Below are positions 16,138-24,977 of a DNA stretch of 45,803 bases, in pieces (the stretch's first letter is position 1; the number at the start of each line of letters is the position of its first letter). The notes beneath the pieces are model-generated. The model was not told where the DNA came from and made no database searches. It worked only from the letters and a program-made list of their open reading frames with translations. The position numbers were made by a program, and so were the translations under genes. Source of the stretch: Flavobacteriia bacterium (GTDB lineage: Bacteria; Bacteroidota; Bacteroidia; Flavobacteriales_D; Crocinitomicaceae); contig CANHVK010000011.1 of the NCBI GenBank assembly GCA_947464135.1, positions 1-45,803 of the forward strand, in the 5' to 3' direction.

Positions 16138-18029
16138 TGAAAGAGATTGTAAACATATTACAACGTGTTTGGGGATTTAATTCTTTTCGACCATTACAAG
16201 AAGAAATTGTAGAAAATGCAATTAATGGAAAAGATACTCTAGCTTTGTTGCCTACAGGAGGTGGAAAATCAATTTGTTTTCAAGTACCCGGTATAGCAAG
16301 AGAAGGGGTGTGTATTGTGGTTTCTCCGTTAATCGCCCTCATGCAAGACCAAGTGGAACAATTAGAAAGAAGAGGAGTCAGGGCAAAAGCCATTACGAGT
16401 TTGATGTCTCATCGAGAAATTGATTTGAAGCTTGATCAAGCACGATTTGGCGGGCTGGATTTTTTATACACTTCCCCCGAGAGATTAAAATCTCGCATTT
16501 TTATTGAGAGATTCAAATTAATGCAAGTTTCTTTGATTGTAATTGATGAAGCGCATTGTATTTCCGAATGGGGGCATGATTTTAGACCGCCTTACCGTGA
16601 AATAGCAAAATTAAGAACCTATCAACCGAATGTGCCTATGATGGCGGTAACAGCTACCGCAACACAAGAGGTGAAAGAGGATATTATTGCGCAATTACAA
16701 CTTAAAAATCCAACTGTTTTTGAAGCTTCTTTTACACGTGATAATTTAAGTTACGAAGTATACGAAGTTCAAAACAAAGAAAATGCAGTAGTTAAATGGA
16801 TTCAAAAATTTCCTGATTTTTGTGGGATTATCTATTGTCAAACGCGTAAAAGTGTCAAAGAATTAGCCAATCAATTGGCATTAAATGGTATTCAAACCGG
16901 GATATACCATGGAGGATTAGATGCTAAAACACGAAATGAAATGATGGAGAATTGGTTGACTAACCTTGTTCCTATTATGGTTGCAACGAATGCTTTTGGT
17001 ATGGGAATTGACAAACCAGATGTGCGTTATGTATTACATTATGAGTTTCCAAATAATTTAGAAGCATATTTTCAAGAAGCGGGTAGGGCAGGGCGCGATG
17101 GAAAATCTTCTCGCACATTAGTGTTGACCAAATCTGACGATATGGAAAAACACAAAACCTTGATTGAACAACAATTTCCTCCGTTAGAAACCATAAAATC
17201 TACCTATAGAGCTTTGTGTAATTATTTGCATTTAGCTATTGGTTCTGGGGAAGGCGAAACGTTTCCAATTCAATTAAATGCGCTGTGTTCAACTTTCCGC
17301 TTGGAATTAATTCCCACTTTTCAATCATTGAAAATTTTGGAAATGAATGGAGACATTTTGTTTAGTGAGAGTGTTTTTACCCCAACAAAATTGAAGTTTT
17401 TAGTGGGTAATACAACCCTTTATAGTTTTCAAATTAAATACGAACGCGTATCTAAAATGATTGCGTTTTTAACACGTAGTTATCCTGGGATTTTTGATTA
17501 TTATTTTGCCATTGATGAAGATTTTATGGCGAAAAAAATCGGTGTTTCAGAAAGTGAGGTGATGAAACAATTAGAGTTTTTAGAGAAAAACGGGATAATA
17601 GATATTTCATGGAAATCAGATGCTCCGAAAGTAACGTTTTTACACGAGCGTTTGCCTGATGATCACATGCGCCTAACGGATGAAGTGTATCGCAATCGAA
17701 AAGAACGTGCTTTTAATCGTTATGAACAGGCTCGCAATTATATTACAGGTAAACATTGCCGTGAACAGTATTTGTTGGCTTATTTTGGTCAACAATCTTT
17801 TTCTTGTGGTCGTTGTGATTATTGTAAAACCCAGCGTAAAGAACAAAAAACGATGCTTGAAATTGCATCCATCATTGTTTTTCAACTTAAATCTTCACCC
17901 AAAACACTTACCGAACTTGAACACCAAATCGGCGAACAATACCTACCCGAAATAAAGCAAGCGTTACAACACCTGCTTTTAGAAGAGAAGATACGTTTTG
18001 AAAATGGCGGATATGTATTTATTGGGTGA
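16137..18029 (+). CDS. recQ: ATP-dependent DNA helicase RecQ
   Basis: A 630-residue superfamily 2 helicase that unwinds DNA 3' to 5' in recombination and repair. Motif I is LPTGGGKS (39-46), motif II DEAH (137-140), with the RecQ aromatic-rich loop WGHDFRPPYREI just after it. Motif VI is QEAGRAGRDG near 314. The zinc-binding cysteines of the RQC region are C541, C557, C560 and C563. After a short C-terminal helical domain the protein ends without a recognisable HRDC domain, a common form in Bacteroidetes that also carry a longer RecQ. It starts with ATG overlapping the upstream TPR stop. Confidence 0.95.
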   Translation: MKEIVNILQRVWGFNSFRPLQEEIVENAINGKDTLALLPTGGGKSICFQVPGIAREGVCIVVSPLIALMQDQVEQLERRGVRAKAITSLMSHREIDLKLDQARFGGLDFLYTSPERLKSRIFIERFKLMQVSLIVIDEAHCISEWGHDFRPPYREIAKLRTYQPNVPMMAVTATATQEVKEDIIAQLQLKNPTVFEASFTRDNLSYEVYEVQNKENAVVKWIQKFPDFCGIIYCQTRKSVKELANQLALNGIQTGIYHGGLDAKTRNEMMENWLTNLVPIMVATNAFGMGIDKPDVRYVLHYEFPNNLEAYFQEAGRAGRDGKSSRTLVLTKSDDMEKHKTLIEQQFPPLETIKSTYRALCNYLHLAIGSGEGETFPIQLNALCSTFRLELIPTFQSLKILEMNGDILFSESVFTPTKLKFLVGNTTLYSFQIKYERVSKMIAFLTRSYPGIFDYYFAIDEDFMAKKIGVSESEVMKQLEFLEKNGIIDISWKSDAPKVTFLHERLPDDHMRLTDEVYRNRKERAFNRYEQARNYITGKHCREQYLLAYFGQQSFSCGRCDYCKTQRKEQKTMLEIASIIVFQLKSSPKTLTELEHQIGEQYLPEIKQALQHLLLEEKIRFENGGYVFIG

Positions 18030-18046
18030 ATTTAAGTTTTAGTTGT

Positions 18047-18104
18047 TTTCCTCCTAGTTTACACTGAGCTTGTCGATGTGAGGAAGGATTAAGGGAGGAG
18101 ATTC
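18047..18104 (+). repeat. TCCTCCC-type element interrupted by a CACTGAGCTTGTCGA repeat
   Basis: Between the convergent ends of recQ and the M1 peptidase gene is a copy of the TCCTCCC family (TTTCCTCC at the left, GGATTAAGGGAGGAGA at the right). Where other copies have CTTGAGG, this one contains CACTGAGCTTGTCGATGTG (18062-18080), a version of the widespread bacterial repeat word CACTGAGCTTGTCGAAGTG. The result looks like one repeat type nested in another. Confidence 0.6.
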
Positions 18105-18122
18105 TGTCTCATTAGATTTTAA

Positions 18123-21071
18123 TTATTTTTTGAAAATTCCAGAATTCAGGAAATTCAACTGTAAAGTAAATCGGATATAATTTCCGTAATTCTTTTTCAA
18201 ATCACCTAAATAAGCTGTTTGATAAATCGGGAAATATAACCCAAAATAGTTGTCTACTTTAATCCCTAAACCGGTTACAAGCGCATTTTCTATTTTTTGA
18301 TTTTGAAGGTAATTAGCATAGTCTGCGTATACTCCTATGATTTGTAATTTAGGAATTCCGATAAAAGCATTAGCAGAAAACACTTGTTTTGATGGAGCAA
18401 TTTTCCCCATCGTTCTTACGTTCCCCATTTTATCAACGGACATACTTCCAGCCCCAAAACGATTGTTGTAATAGTGTTCAAAGAAAAAGTCTTGAGTTCC
18501 ACTCATACCTGTAACGGCAATTCCTTGACGTTGGATTAGGTTTGGATCTCCTTTGAATTGATACACATTCCCAGCGAACAAACGAAGATGTATAGGATGC
18601 TTTTTCTGTTTAAGGGTATAATTCCATTTTAAATCAGCTTCAACTAACAAACGTTGAGAAGTCGTTCTTGAGCCAGCGATGGTACTTTGTAACCATTCAT
18701 TACGAACTTCTAGATTTCCATTGAAATTCAATTTGGTCACTCCAAAACGGTAACGAGCAAATGCACCTTGTTCTTTCGATAGATTGTTTAAATAATCAGT
18801 GAAAGTGCTTTGAATTAAGATATTACTATGATAATCTTTCTTTACTTTGAATTTTCCTAACGTAACATAGATATAGGGAGAAACGTTTACATACTTGTTA
18901 GAACGATTAAATGAGATAGAATCTGTACCATAACTTTTAACAGAAGTTCCAATCCGCATCATGTTAAATGCGTGTTTCGGGAATACATTATAGCTTAATT
19001 CAGCAAATCCAGTTAATGATTTTGAGCCAAATGCATACATAGGAGCAATTGCATATTGAAATTTAGGAACTTCCGCCATATAGTTGTGAAATAAAATCCC
19101 TAAAGATGTTTTATCCGTATGGTTTCCAGTAATTAACGGTAAGTAGTTAATGATAGTTTGATTACGGTTACGTGCTCCAGTTAAAAACTGTAAATGTAAA
19201 GGTTCAATCTTATGAAATAATCGGTCTTTGTCCCAAACGTTGTTTGTTCTGTTAATTTCTGGTATAAAACGATTGGAATCTATTTGAAAGTTATCTATGT
19301 CTGTACGATTAAACACTACTTTATCCCAATGTTTGATGTTGTTTGACCAATGTGATTCGACAAGTTGACCTTTAACATATCCCTGAATCAATGCAGGTCC
19401 ATGAATGGCTCCTCGGTTTTTGACTTTGACGATTAATTGATTGTTTCTTTCTTTTACACACGCAATTTTATAATCCGTATGATTGGTAGTTTTAATTAAT
19501 TCTTCGAAAATCCAATCCAGTTTTTTACCACTCACTCGTTCGTAAACCCCTTTCATATCTTCTGGTTGTGGATGTTTGAATTTCCATTCATTAAAATAGA
19601 TTTGTGCACATTGGTCATAAAGCGAATCACCTAAATATTTGTGTAGGTAGGTCATTACTAACCCCGTCTTTCCATATACGATTGCTCCGTAATTGGTGCT
19701 TGTAAATTGGTCGGCGCGTAAATTTAACGGTTGGTCTAAACCTAACGATGCAATGGTTCGGTAATTAATATCATTTTCATCGTGGTAGTCCAATTTTTTT
19801 GAACGGCAGAGTAGGGTGTAACCTTTATTATTTAACGTTGAGTTAGGATACTTTGTCAACCAGTAGCGAACTTCATTAAAGGTATTCATTCCTTCATCCA
19901 TCCAGGCGTGGTCACGTTCATTACTTCCCAAAATACCATAAAACCAATTGTGACCAACTTCGTGCATAATAACACGTTCTAAACCTGCATCATCTCCTGT
20001 ATTTCCGATAATTGTTATCATCGGATATTCCATACCACCACCAGCAGCGATGGTTCCGTCAATGGCAGTAACGTGTTTGTAGGGATAATCTCCATTCCAT
20101 TTTGAATAATAATAGGTTGCATCATGAATGTATTCTAACGATTTTTTCCATGTATGATGATTTTCAGGAGTGAATAAGGACCAAGTGGTTACTTTTTGTT
20201 TTGAATGTGGTAATTCTACATCTCCTTGTAATATCTGAAACTTTTTATCTGCAAACCATGCAAAATCATGCACGTTATCTTGAATAAATTTTATGGTTTT
20301 TGTTTGAGTAGAACTAATTTTTGTTTCTTGCATTTTAGCAGTAAAATACGATTCGTTTTCTAAATTAGATTTAGTGATACTAGCCAACTCTTTCATTTTT
20401 GCTAATTCCTCCGCATTTTGCATTTCACCTGTTGCGGCAAGAATGTAGTTATCAGGTAAGGTTATACTCACATCGAAACTACCAAACTCTGAATAAAATT
20501 CTCCTTGGTCAAAATAAGGCATTTGATGCCATCCTTTTTTATCATATACTGCTGGTTTTGGGTACCATTGTGTTATGAAATAAGCTTGGTCTGTGTGTCC
20601 CATTCGGGAAACAGATGCATCTGGGATTTTAATTTTAAAAGGAGTGGAAAGGGTTATTTTTTCTCCAGGTGCTAACGGTTGGTTTAAAATTAATTTACAT
20701 ATATCTTCATTTTTCTTATCTAGATTCCAAGTGATTTCTTGACCATTCACTTTAAAATTTAAAGAGTCAATATACCCGTTGAATGCTGGATTATCTAATT
20801 CTGTATTATTGCTCTCGCTTTTTTCACGGATTAATTGTTTCGCTAATGTTGTTTTTTTATTCTTATAAGCATTTGGCCAAAGATGAAAATACAAATACTT
20901 TAGTGTATCTGGCGAATTATTGGTGTATACAAGTTCTTCAAATGCCGATAATTCGTTTTTTTGATCGTTTAGTGAAACTTGAATTTTGTAATCTACGCGC
21001 TGTTGCCAATATTGTTGACAGAAAGTGTTCCCAACGAATAAAATGGAAACGATAAAGAGTAAAGATTTCAT
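18123..21071 (-). CDS. M1-family metallopeptidase with beta-barrel-like C-terminal half
   Basis: A 982-residue gluzincin of family M1. After a signal peptide (MKSLLFIVSILFVGNTFCQQ), a beta-sandwich leads to the substrate motif GGGMEYP (344-350), the zinc site HEVGH (370-374) and the third ligand E393 in WMDEGMN. This active site cleaves N-terminal residues from peptides. From about residue 640 the sequence changes to alternating polar/aromatic strands, ending YGNYIRFTLQLNFLNSGIFKK, which resembles an outer-membrane beta-barrel or surface-associated domain rather than the helical C-terminal domain of classical M1 enzymes. It is convergent with recQ and 9 nt downstream of the pirin gene. Confidence 0.88.
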   Translation of the reverse strand: MKSLLFIVSILFVGNTFCQQYWQQRVDYKIQVSLNDQKNELSAFEELVYTNNSPDTLKYLYFHLWPNAYKNKKTTLAKQLIREKSESNNTELDNPAFNGYIDSLNFKVNGQEITWNLDKKNEDICKLILNQPLAPGEKITLSTPFKIKIPDASVSRMGHTDQAYFITQWYPKPAVYDKKGWHQMPYFDQGEFYSEFGSFDVSITLPDNYILAATGEMQNAEELAKMKELASITKSNLENESYFTAKMQETKISSTQTKTIKFIQDNVHDFAWFADKKFQILQGDVELPHSKQKVTTWSLFTPENHHTWKKSLEYIHDATYYYSKWNGDYPYKHVTAIDGTIAAGGGMEYPMITIIGNTGDDAGLERVIMHEVGHNWFYGILGSNERDHAWMDEGMNTFNEVRYWLTKYPNSTLNNKGYTLLCRSKKLDYHDENDINYRTIASLGLDQPLNLRADQFTSTNYGAIVYGKTGLVMTYLHKYLGDSLYDQCAQIYFNEWKFKHPQPEDMKGVYERVSGKKLDWIFEELIKTTNHTDYKIACVKERNNQLIVKVKNRGAIHGPALIQGYVKGQLVESHWSNNIKHWDKVVFNRTDIDNFQIDSNRFIPEINRTNNVWDKDRLFHKIEPLHLQFLTGARNRNQTIINYLPLITGNHTDKTSLGILFHNYMAEVPKFQYAIAPMYAFGSKSLTGFAELSYNVFPKHAFNMMRIGTSVKSYGTDSISFNRSNKYVNVSPYIYVTLGKFKVKKDYHSNILIQSTFTDYLNNLSKEQGAFARYRFGVTKLNFNGNLEVRNEWLQSTIAGSRTTSQRLLVEADLKWNYTLKQKKHPIHLRLFAGNVYQFKGDPNLIQRQGIAVTGMSGTQDFFFEHYYNNRFGAGSMSVDKMGNVRTMGKIAPSKQVFSANAFIGIPKLQIIGVYADYANYLQNQKIENALVTGLGIKVDNYFGLYFPIYQTAYLGDLKKNYGNYIRFTLQLNFLNSGIFKK

Positions 21072-21080
21072 TGAGTTGAT

Positions 21081-22196
21081 TTATGATTTTGTTTCGATAT
21101 GTCCGTCAGCATGTTGTGCAAATCTTCCTCTATTTCTGTCATGAACTTGGTCTAATCGTTTCCACGGCCATCCACCAAATTGGGTCTCATGGTAATCATT
21201 GAATGCTTGTTGAATTTCTTCTTTGCTATTCATCACAAAGGGTCCATATTGAATTACCGGTTCATTGATTGGTCTTCCTTGTAATACCAATATTTTAACT
21301 TTACTTGATGGTGCTACCAAGGTTAATTTATGGTTCGCTTCAACTTCTACTGCGTGATACGTTGGTATAGTTTGACTATTAATTGTTAAACCTTCTCCTT
21401 CGTAATAGTAAAGGGTGCGATTAATACCTTCAGATGCATTTGGTAGGGTAAATGTAGCACCAGTTTCCATTGTAATATTCCAAACGGCTACCTCGTTATT
21501 ATTATCTGCAGCCCAAGAATTAGGTGGCGGTGTAATAGGGGATGTGTTGTATAAATCTCCTGCAATAACTTCAACTTTTGTAGTTTTTCCTTCATTACTA
21601 GTTTCTGAGTAGATGGGCATGATTTCCTTCCAAAGCATTTTGAAATGTGGTTCTACCATCTTGTTTTTACGTGGTAAGTTCAACCAAATTTGGAAAAGTT
21701 CCATCGGATTTTCTTTATCTTCATGTAACAAAGGAAACATTTCTGAATGTTGAACTCCTTTTCCTGCGGTCATCCATTGCACATCTCCATCCCCATATCT
21801 TCCAGCAGCTCCCATTGAATCAGCATGGTCAACTAATCCTTCTCGAACAATAGTAATTGTTTCAAATCCACGGTGTGGGTGACCAGGAAATCCAGGTACA
21901 GTTTTCCCATGATACATACGAAAACCATCTTTGATGATAAAATCGCTACCCATGTGTCTACCTTCCATGGAAGTAGTTGGCCCCATTTCAGCATTTCCTT
22001 TTGGAAATTTATCTTCATGATGCACACAAAATAAAAACGGGTCAGCGGTTTCCCATTGAAACCCTAATGGTTTAATAGATTTGATAGTATTCATTACAGT
22101 ATTTTTAGAGTTTTTTGATTGACTGAAAGTTATGGAAGGAATACCAAATGCGGCAAATCCTAATCCAAAACGAGAAAGAAAATTACGACGATGCAT
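21081..22196 (-). CDS. Pirin family protein with Tat-like signal
   Basis: A 371-residue bicupin of the pirin family. The N-terminal cupin has metal-ligand motifs GHPHRGFETI (near 97-106) and GKGVQHSE (near 141), with histidines and glutamate for Fe(II) binding; some pirins are quercetinases, others regulators. The N-terminus is HRRNFLSRFGLGFAAFGIP, an RRxFL twin-arginine pattern followed by a short hydrophobic stretch, suggesting export of the folded metalloprotein. Most pirins are cytosolic. An internal ATG at codon 35 (MNTIKSIKPLG) would give a normal-length cytosolic pirin, so the start is a genuine question. The gene is 9 nt upstream of the M1 peptidase. Confidence 0.85.
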   Translation of the reverse strand: MHRRNFLSRFGLGFAAFGIPSITFSQSKNSKNTVMNTIKSIKPLGFQWETADPFLFCVHHEDKFPKGNAEMGPTTSMEGRHMGSDFIIKDGFRMYHGKTVPGFPGHPHRGFETITIVREGLVDHADSMGAAGRYGDGDVQWMTAGKGVQHSEMFPLLHEDKENPMELFQIWLNLPRKNKMVEPHFKMLWKEIMPIYSETSNEGKTTKVEVIAGDLYNTSPITPPPNSWAADNNNEVAVWNITMETGATFTLPNASEGINRTLYYYEGEGLTINSQTIPTYHAVEVEANHKLTLVAPSSKVKILVLQGRPINEPVIQYGPFVMNSKEEIQQAFNDYHETQFGGWPWKRLDQVHDRNRGRFAQHADGHIETKS

Positions 22197-22689
22197 AATT
22201 AGTTGTGAATGATAAGTTATAATTTATTAATTGTTGAAATTAATAATTAATACCAAAAACTCAAATTGGAATGACTTGATTATAAACAAATTTAATTACA
22301 ATTCTCAATATATTTGATTTTTTATGTATCTCAAATTTAATTTGTTGCCTGTATTATATCGTCGAATTTATTATGTCATCTTTAAGTTTTTCTTTTTTCT
22401 GTTAAATTTATTCTTTAGTCAATTCTCATATAATTTCAAATTATTTACAGCTGCTATAGAAAGTTTTCTTTAATCAGAAAACGTAAAAAATAACAAACAA
22501 ATATCTTTCCACTTCATCCGAAATACAAATTTTTTTTATTAAAGTATAGAATTTATCTACTTTTTAATTGAAAATATTTTTTCGTATTTAAAGGTGTTTT
22601 ATGTATACAAAAAAAAGTTTTTTTAGTTGCAAGATTATTTTATTTTAAATAATGAGTTACTTTTGATTCAATTAAATTTTAAATTAATT
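22197..22689. other. AT-rich divergent intergenic region without genes
   Basis: This 493-nt stretch separates the divergent pirin gene and FISUMP lipoprotein gene. It is very AT-rich, with many poly-A/T tracts and no open frame with coding character on either strand. On the minus strand TAAATTTG (22287-22294 and 22332-22339) fits the TAnnTTTG box, but in such AT-rich DNA these matches may be chance. Only the plus-strand box at 22658-22665 is well placed. Confidence 0.6.
22658..22665 (+). promoter_or_regulatory. TAnnTTTG -7 box before the FISUMP lipoprotein gene
   Basis: TACTTTTG matches the Bacteroidetes -7 consensus exactly and ends 24 nt before the ATG at 22690. The nearest TTG upstream is 28 nt away, longer than the usual spacing. 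The box lies inside the longer TTG-started frame from 22627, which argues for the ATG start. Confidence 0.45.
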
Positions 22690-23409
22690 ATGAAAAAAGT
22701 TTTTTATTTACTTATTGTTTCAATTTCTTTTTTTGCTTGTAAAAAAGAAAAATCTAGCTTATCAAGTAGTTCATCAGGTAACTCATCAACTAGTTCTTCA
22801 GTATCTAAAAGTGGATCGGGAGTTGTAGATGCAAATGGAAAATCCTATAAAACTATAATAATTGGAAATCAAGAATGGATGGCATCTAATTTAGATGTTA
22901 CAAAGTATAATGATGGTACTACAATAAAAGGTGTAGACGGTGATTTAGATATGAATTCATACTATACTTGGATGGCACTCAAAGAAGGTGTATGGTGTAA
23001 TCATATGAATATGCTAGAAAGAGGGAAGATTTATAATGGTTATGTAGTAGAAAGTAAAAAAGTTTGTCCAACAGGATGGCACATACCATCAAAAGCAGAA
23101 TGGGAAACTCTTATAAATAACTTAGGAGGAGAAGATAAAGCAGGAGTGAAGTTAAAACAGACTGGTTATCAATATTGGAGTAAAAGCTCATGGTCATCTT
23201 CTACTGATACTGCAACAAATTCATCTGGTTTTACTGCAATTCCTACAGGAGCAATTTTTAATGGGATGAATTTAGCAACTTTAGATGCTTGGTATTGGAC
23301 TTCAGATTTGACAACCATTGTAATTGATAATGATTTTCATGGTGTATCAATAAGAGATGAAAAAGAAGAATTAAATGATGCATCAGCTATTAGATGCATA
23401 AAAAACTAA
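22690..23409 (+). CDS. Lipoprotein with FISUMP domain
   Basis: From the ATG at 22690 the product has 239 residues. It starts MKKVFYLLIVSISFFACKKE, a lipoprotein signal with lipobox cysteine at residue 17. A serine-rich linker (SSSSSGNSSTSSS) follows, then a FISUMP (Fibrobacter succinogenes major paralogous) domain: KTIIIGNQEWMASNLDV, KKVCPTGWHIPSKAEWETL, YYWTSD-like DAWYWTSDLT and a terminal SAIRCIKN. These domains are common on Bacteroidetes surface proteins and have a C-type-lectin/FGE-like fold; their ligand is unknown. It is monocistronic with its own promoter box and terminator. Confidence 0.87.
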   Translation: MKKVFYLLIVSISFFACKKEKSSLSSSSSGNSSTSSSVSKSGSGVVDANGKSYKTIIIGNQEWMASNLDVTKYNDGTTIKGVDGDLDMNSYYTWMALKEGVWCNHMNMLERGKIYNGYVVESKKVCPTGWHIPSKAEWETLINNLGGEDKAGVKLKQTGYQYWSKSSWSSSTDTATNSSGFTAIPTGAIFNGMNLATLDAWYWTSDLTTIVIDNDFHGVSIRDEKEELNDASAIRCIKN

Positions 23410-23461
23410 GTCAAATTAAATAAATTATAATAGAATTGTTTGGCCTAAGTTTTCAATATTT

Positions 23462-23491
23462 AACCGTGGGAATTATTTCTCACGGTTTTTT
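23462..23491 (+). terminator. Rho-independent terminator after the FISUMP gene
   Basis: AACCGTG (23462-23468) pairs with CACGGTT (23481-23487) around a 12-nt loop, followed by a T-run to 23491. It lies about 50 nt after the lipoprotein stop. Confidence 0.75.
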
Positions 23492-23571
23492 ATTTTATGT
23501 ATAAATTTTTTTGATTTTATAATAATCTAGCATACTATAATATTAATTGTTAATCAATTATTTAAAAACAT

Positions 23572-23752
23572 AAACTATTCATTTTAATTTGATAGTATAT
23601 TCTTGTTAAATAATTAATAATTCTAGGATAATGTCAAAAGTTTCATTTGAATCAGGATTGATTTCTTTCTTTTAAAGACAAAGTAATAATTTGATATCTC
23701 TTACAATTTTAAATTTAAATCATTTTTCACATTATTCAAAAATCTATTTTTT
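23572..23752 (-). pseudogene. Decayed 3' remnant of a second DUF4924 gene
   Basis: Read on the minus strand, this segment aligns base by base with the 3' part of the intact DUF4924 gene at 24321-24872. The protein frame reads IKLLLCL-stop-KKEINPDSNETFD against MKLLLRLQKKEINTESEEAFD in the intact copy. Stops replace Gln (CAA to TAA), Leu (TTA to TAA) and an Asn codon further on. About 4 nt are missing just upstream (near the aaaaatgat word), which shifts the frame. Similarity fades beyond about 23752. The remnant lies about 570 nt from the intact copy, with the FISUMP terminator on one side and a secreted-protein gene on the other. Confidence 0.82.
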
Positions 23753-23880
23753 TTAAATGTTCTTTTAATTGCTAAAAATTTGAAATTTTTAAATTTTTTC
23801 TTCAAAAGCATTAAAAATTTATAAGATCAACTTAAATCTCATTTTAAAAGGTTACTTTTAATAAATTTAAACAATTAATT

Positions 23881-24324
23881 ATGAATAAATTATTATTTCT
23901 ATTACTAATTGTCACAGCAAATAATTTATTTGCGCAATCAAATACAATGGTGTTAGTTGGTCCAAAATTAAATATCAATATATCTAAAACAGATAGACGT
24001 TTGAGTGGAGGTTTAGAAGTTTCGACATGGTCAGGTTCAATGAAAGATGGATTGGGTGGAACTGCTTTTGGTTTTGAATTTGAAAAAGGTAGATTTCGTG
24101 TATATGCTGATTTGCAAGCAGGATATATCATTGGTTTTTCTGTAGGCCCAGTTGTTGAAATTTCTAGTGAGAAAACTAAATTAGGTTTTCAAGGTTCTAT
24201 GTGGGGAGTTTTATTACTTGGAGGGGAGTTAAAATATAGACGCATTAACTCAACGAATTATTTTGCTCCTGGGTTTCTATTAAAAATTCCTGTATATGAT
24301 AATGGAGTACTTGATTTTCATTAA
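23881..24324 (+). CDS. Small secreted protein, porin-like strands
   Basis: A 147-residue protein with signal peptide MNKLLFLLLIVTANNLFAQ. The mature part has alternating beta strands rich in glycine and aromatics (GGTAFGFEFEKGRFRVYADLQAGYI, KLGFQGSMWGVLLLGGELKYRR), resembling part of an outer-membrane barrel, but it is short and ends YDNGVLDFH without a clear C-terminal barrel motif. No family recognised. A TACTTTTA box at 23853-23860 may be its -7 element. Its stop interlocks with that of the convergent DUF4924 gene (4-nt overlap). Confidence 0.7.
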   Translation: MNKLLFLLLIVTANNLFAQSNTMVLVGPKLNINISKTDRRLSGGLEVSTWSGSMKDGLGGTAFGFEFEKGRFRVYADLQAGYIIGFSVGPVVEISSEKTKLGFQGSMWGVLLLGGELKYRRINSTNYFAPGFLLKIPVYDNGVLDFH

Positions 24325-24872
24325 TTATTAAAAAAAGTCAACTCACCATTTTTCATCTGATGGTATGCTCTTGATAAATAGGCAATCATTACTCGCATAT
24401 TGTCAAATGCTTCCTCTGATTCAGTATTGATTTCTTTCTTTTGAAGGCGAAGTAATAATTTCATATACATCGCATGAAAAATTAATTCAATATCATTTTT
24501 TTCTTTCAAATTTGATTTTTCCCTGAAATCTTGAATTGCATCTGAAGCTCTTTCATAAACTCCCTTGTATTTTTCGTCTTTTGATATGTTTAATAAGGTA
24601 TTATGTAAAAATGAAAGTTCAACCATTACTTCTTGAATTTGATGTAAATGTCCTTTCTCTTCGATTTTTTGAGAATGCATCCCCCTAATTAAACCATCAT
24701 ACCATTGACTATATGAAGAATAAAAAGAGGGATCAGGTAGCTGTGGTTTTACATATTTTTCCATTATTTTATTCAAATCAAAATGATAGGCACGGATCAC
24801 ATCTTCGATTTGATACATGTATAATATATACTCTGCAATATTTTCTTTTAGTTTTTGTTGGGCGATTAACAT
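24321..24872 (-). CDS. DUF4924 family protein
   Basis: This 183-residue protein belongs to DUF4924, a Bacteroidetes family of unknown function. The family start IAQQKLKENIAEYILYMYQIEDVIRAY is present (residues about 3-29), as is EEKGHLHQIQEVMVELSFLHN in the middle and YLSRAYHQMKNGEL near the end. It is predicted all-helical, with no signal peptide or membrane span, so probably cytoplasmic. A decayed second copy lies at 23572-23752 on the same strand. It converges with the secreted-protein gene and overlaps its stop codon. Confidence 0.85.
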   Translation of the reverse strand: MLIAQQKLKENIAEYILYMYQIEDVIRAYHFDLNKIMEKYVKPQLPDPSFYSSYSQWYDGLIRGMHSQKIEEKGHLHQIQEVMVELSFLHNTLLNISKDEKYKGVYERASDAIQDFREKSNLKEKNDIELIFHAMYMKLLLRLQKKEINTESEEAFDNMRVMIAYLSRAYHQMKNGELTFFNN

Positions 24873-24930
24873 ATTATATACTTATAGTTGAGTAAATGTA
24901 TTTTAATAATAATAATGAAAGAATTTCATA

Positions 24931-24977
24931 AAAAAGAATAGATACTTTCATCTTTATTTTTTTTACTGGTATCTATT
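24931..24977 (-). terminator. Probable terminator of the OmpH-like lipoprotein gene
   Basis: On the minus strand AATAGATAC (plus 24969-24977) pairs with GTATCTATT (plus 24937-24945) across a 23-nt loop, followed by CTTTTTT. The first arm includes the TAG stop codon of the OmpH-like gene. The long loop lowers confidence. Confidence 0.5.

Noticed and set aside
22627-22689. TTG start for the FISUMP lipoprotein
   Set aside because: The longer frame would bury the lipoprotein signal and contains the TACTTTTG box; the ATG at 22690 gives a standard signal.
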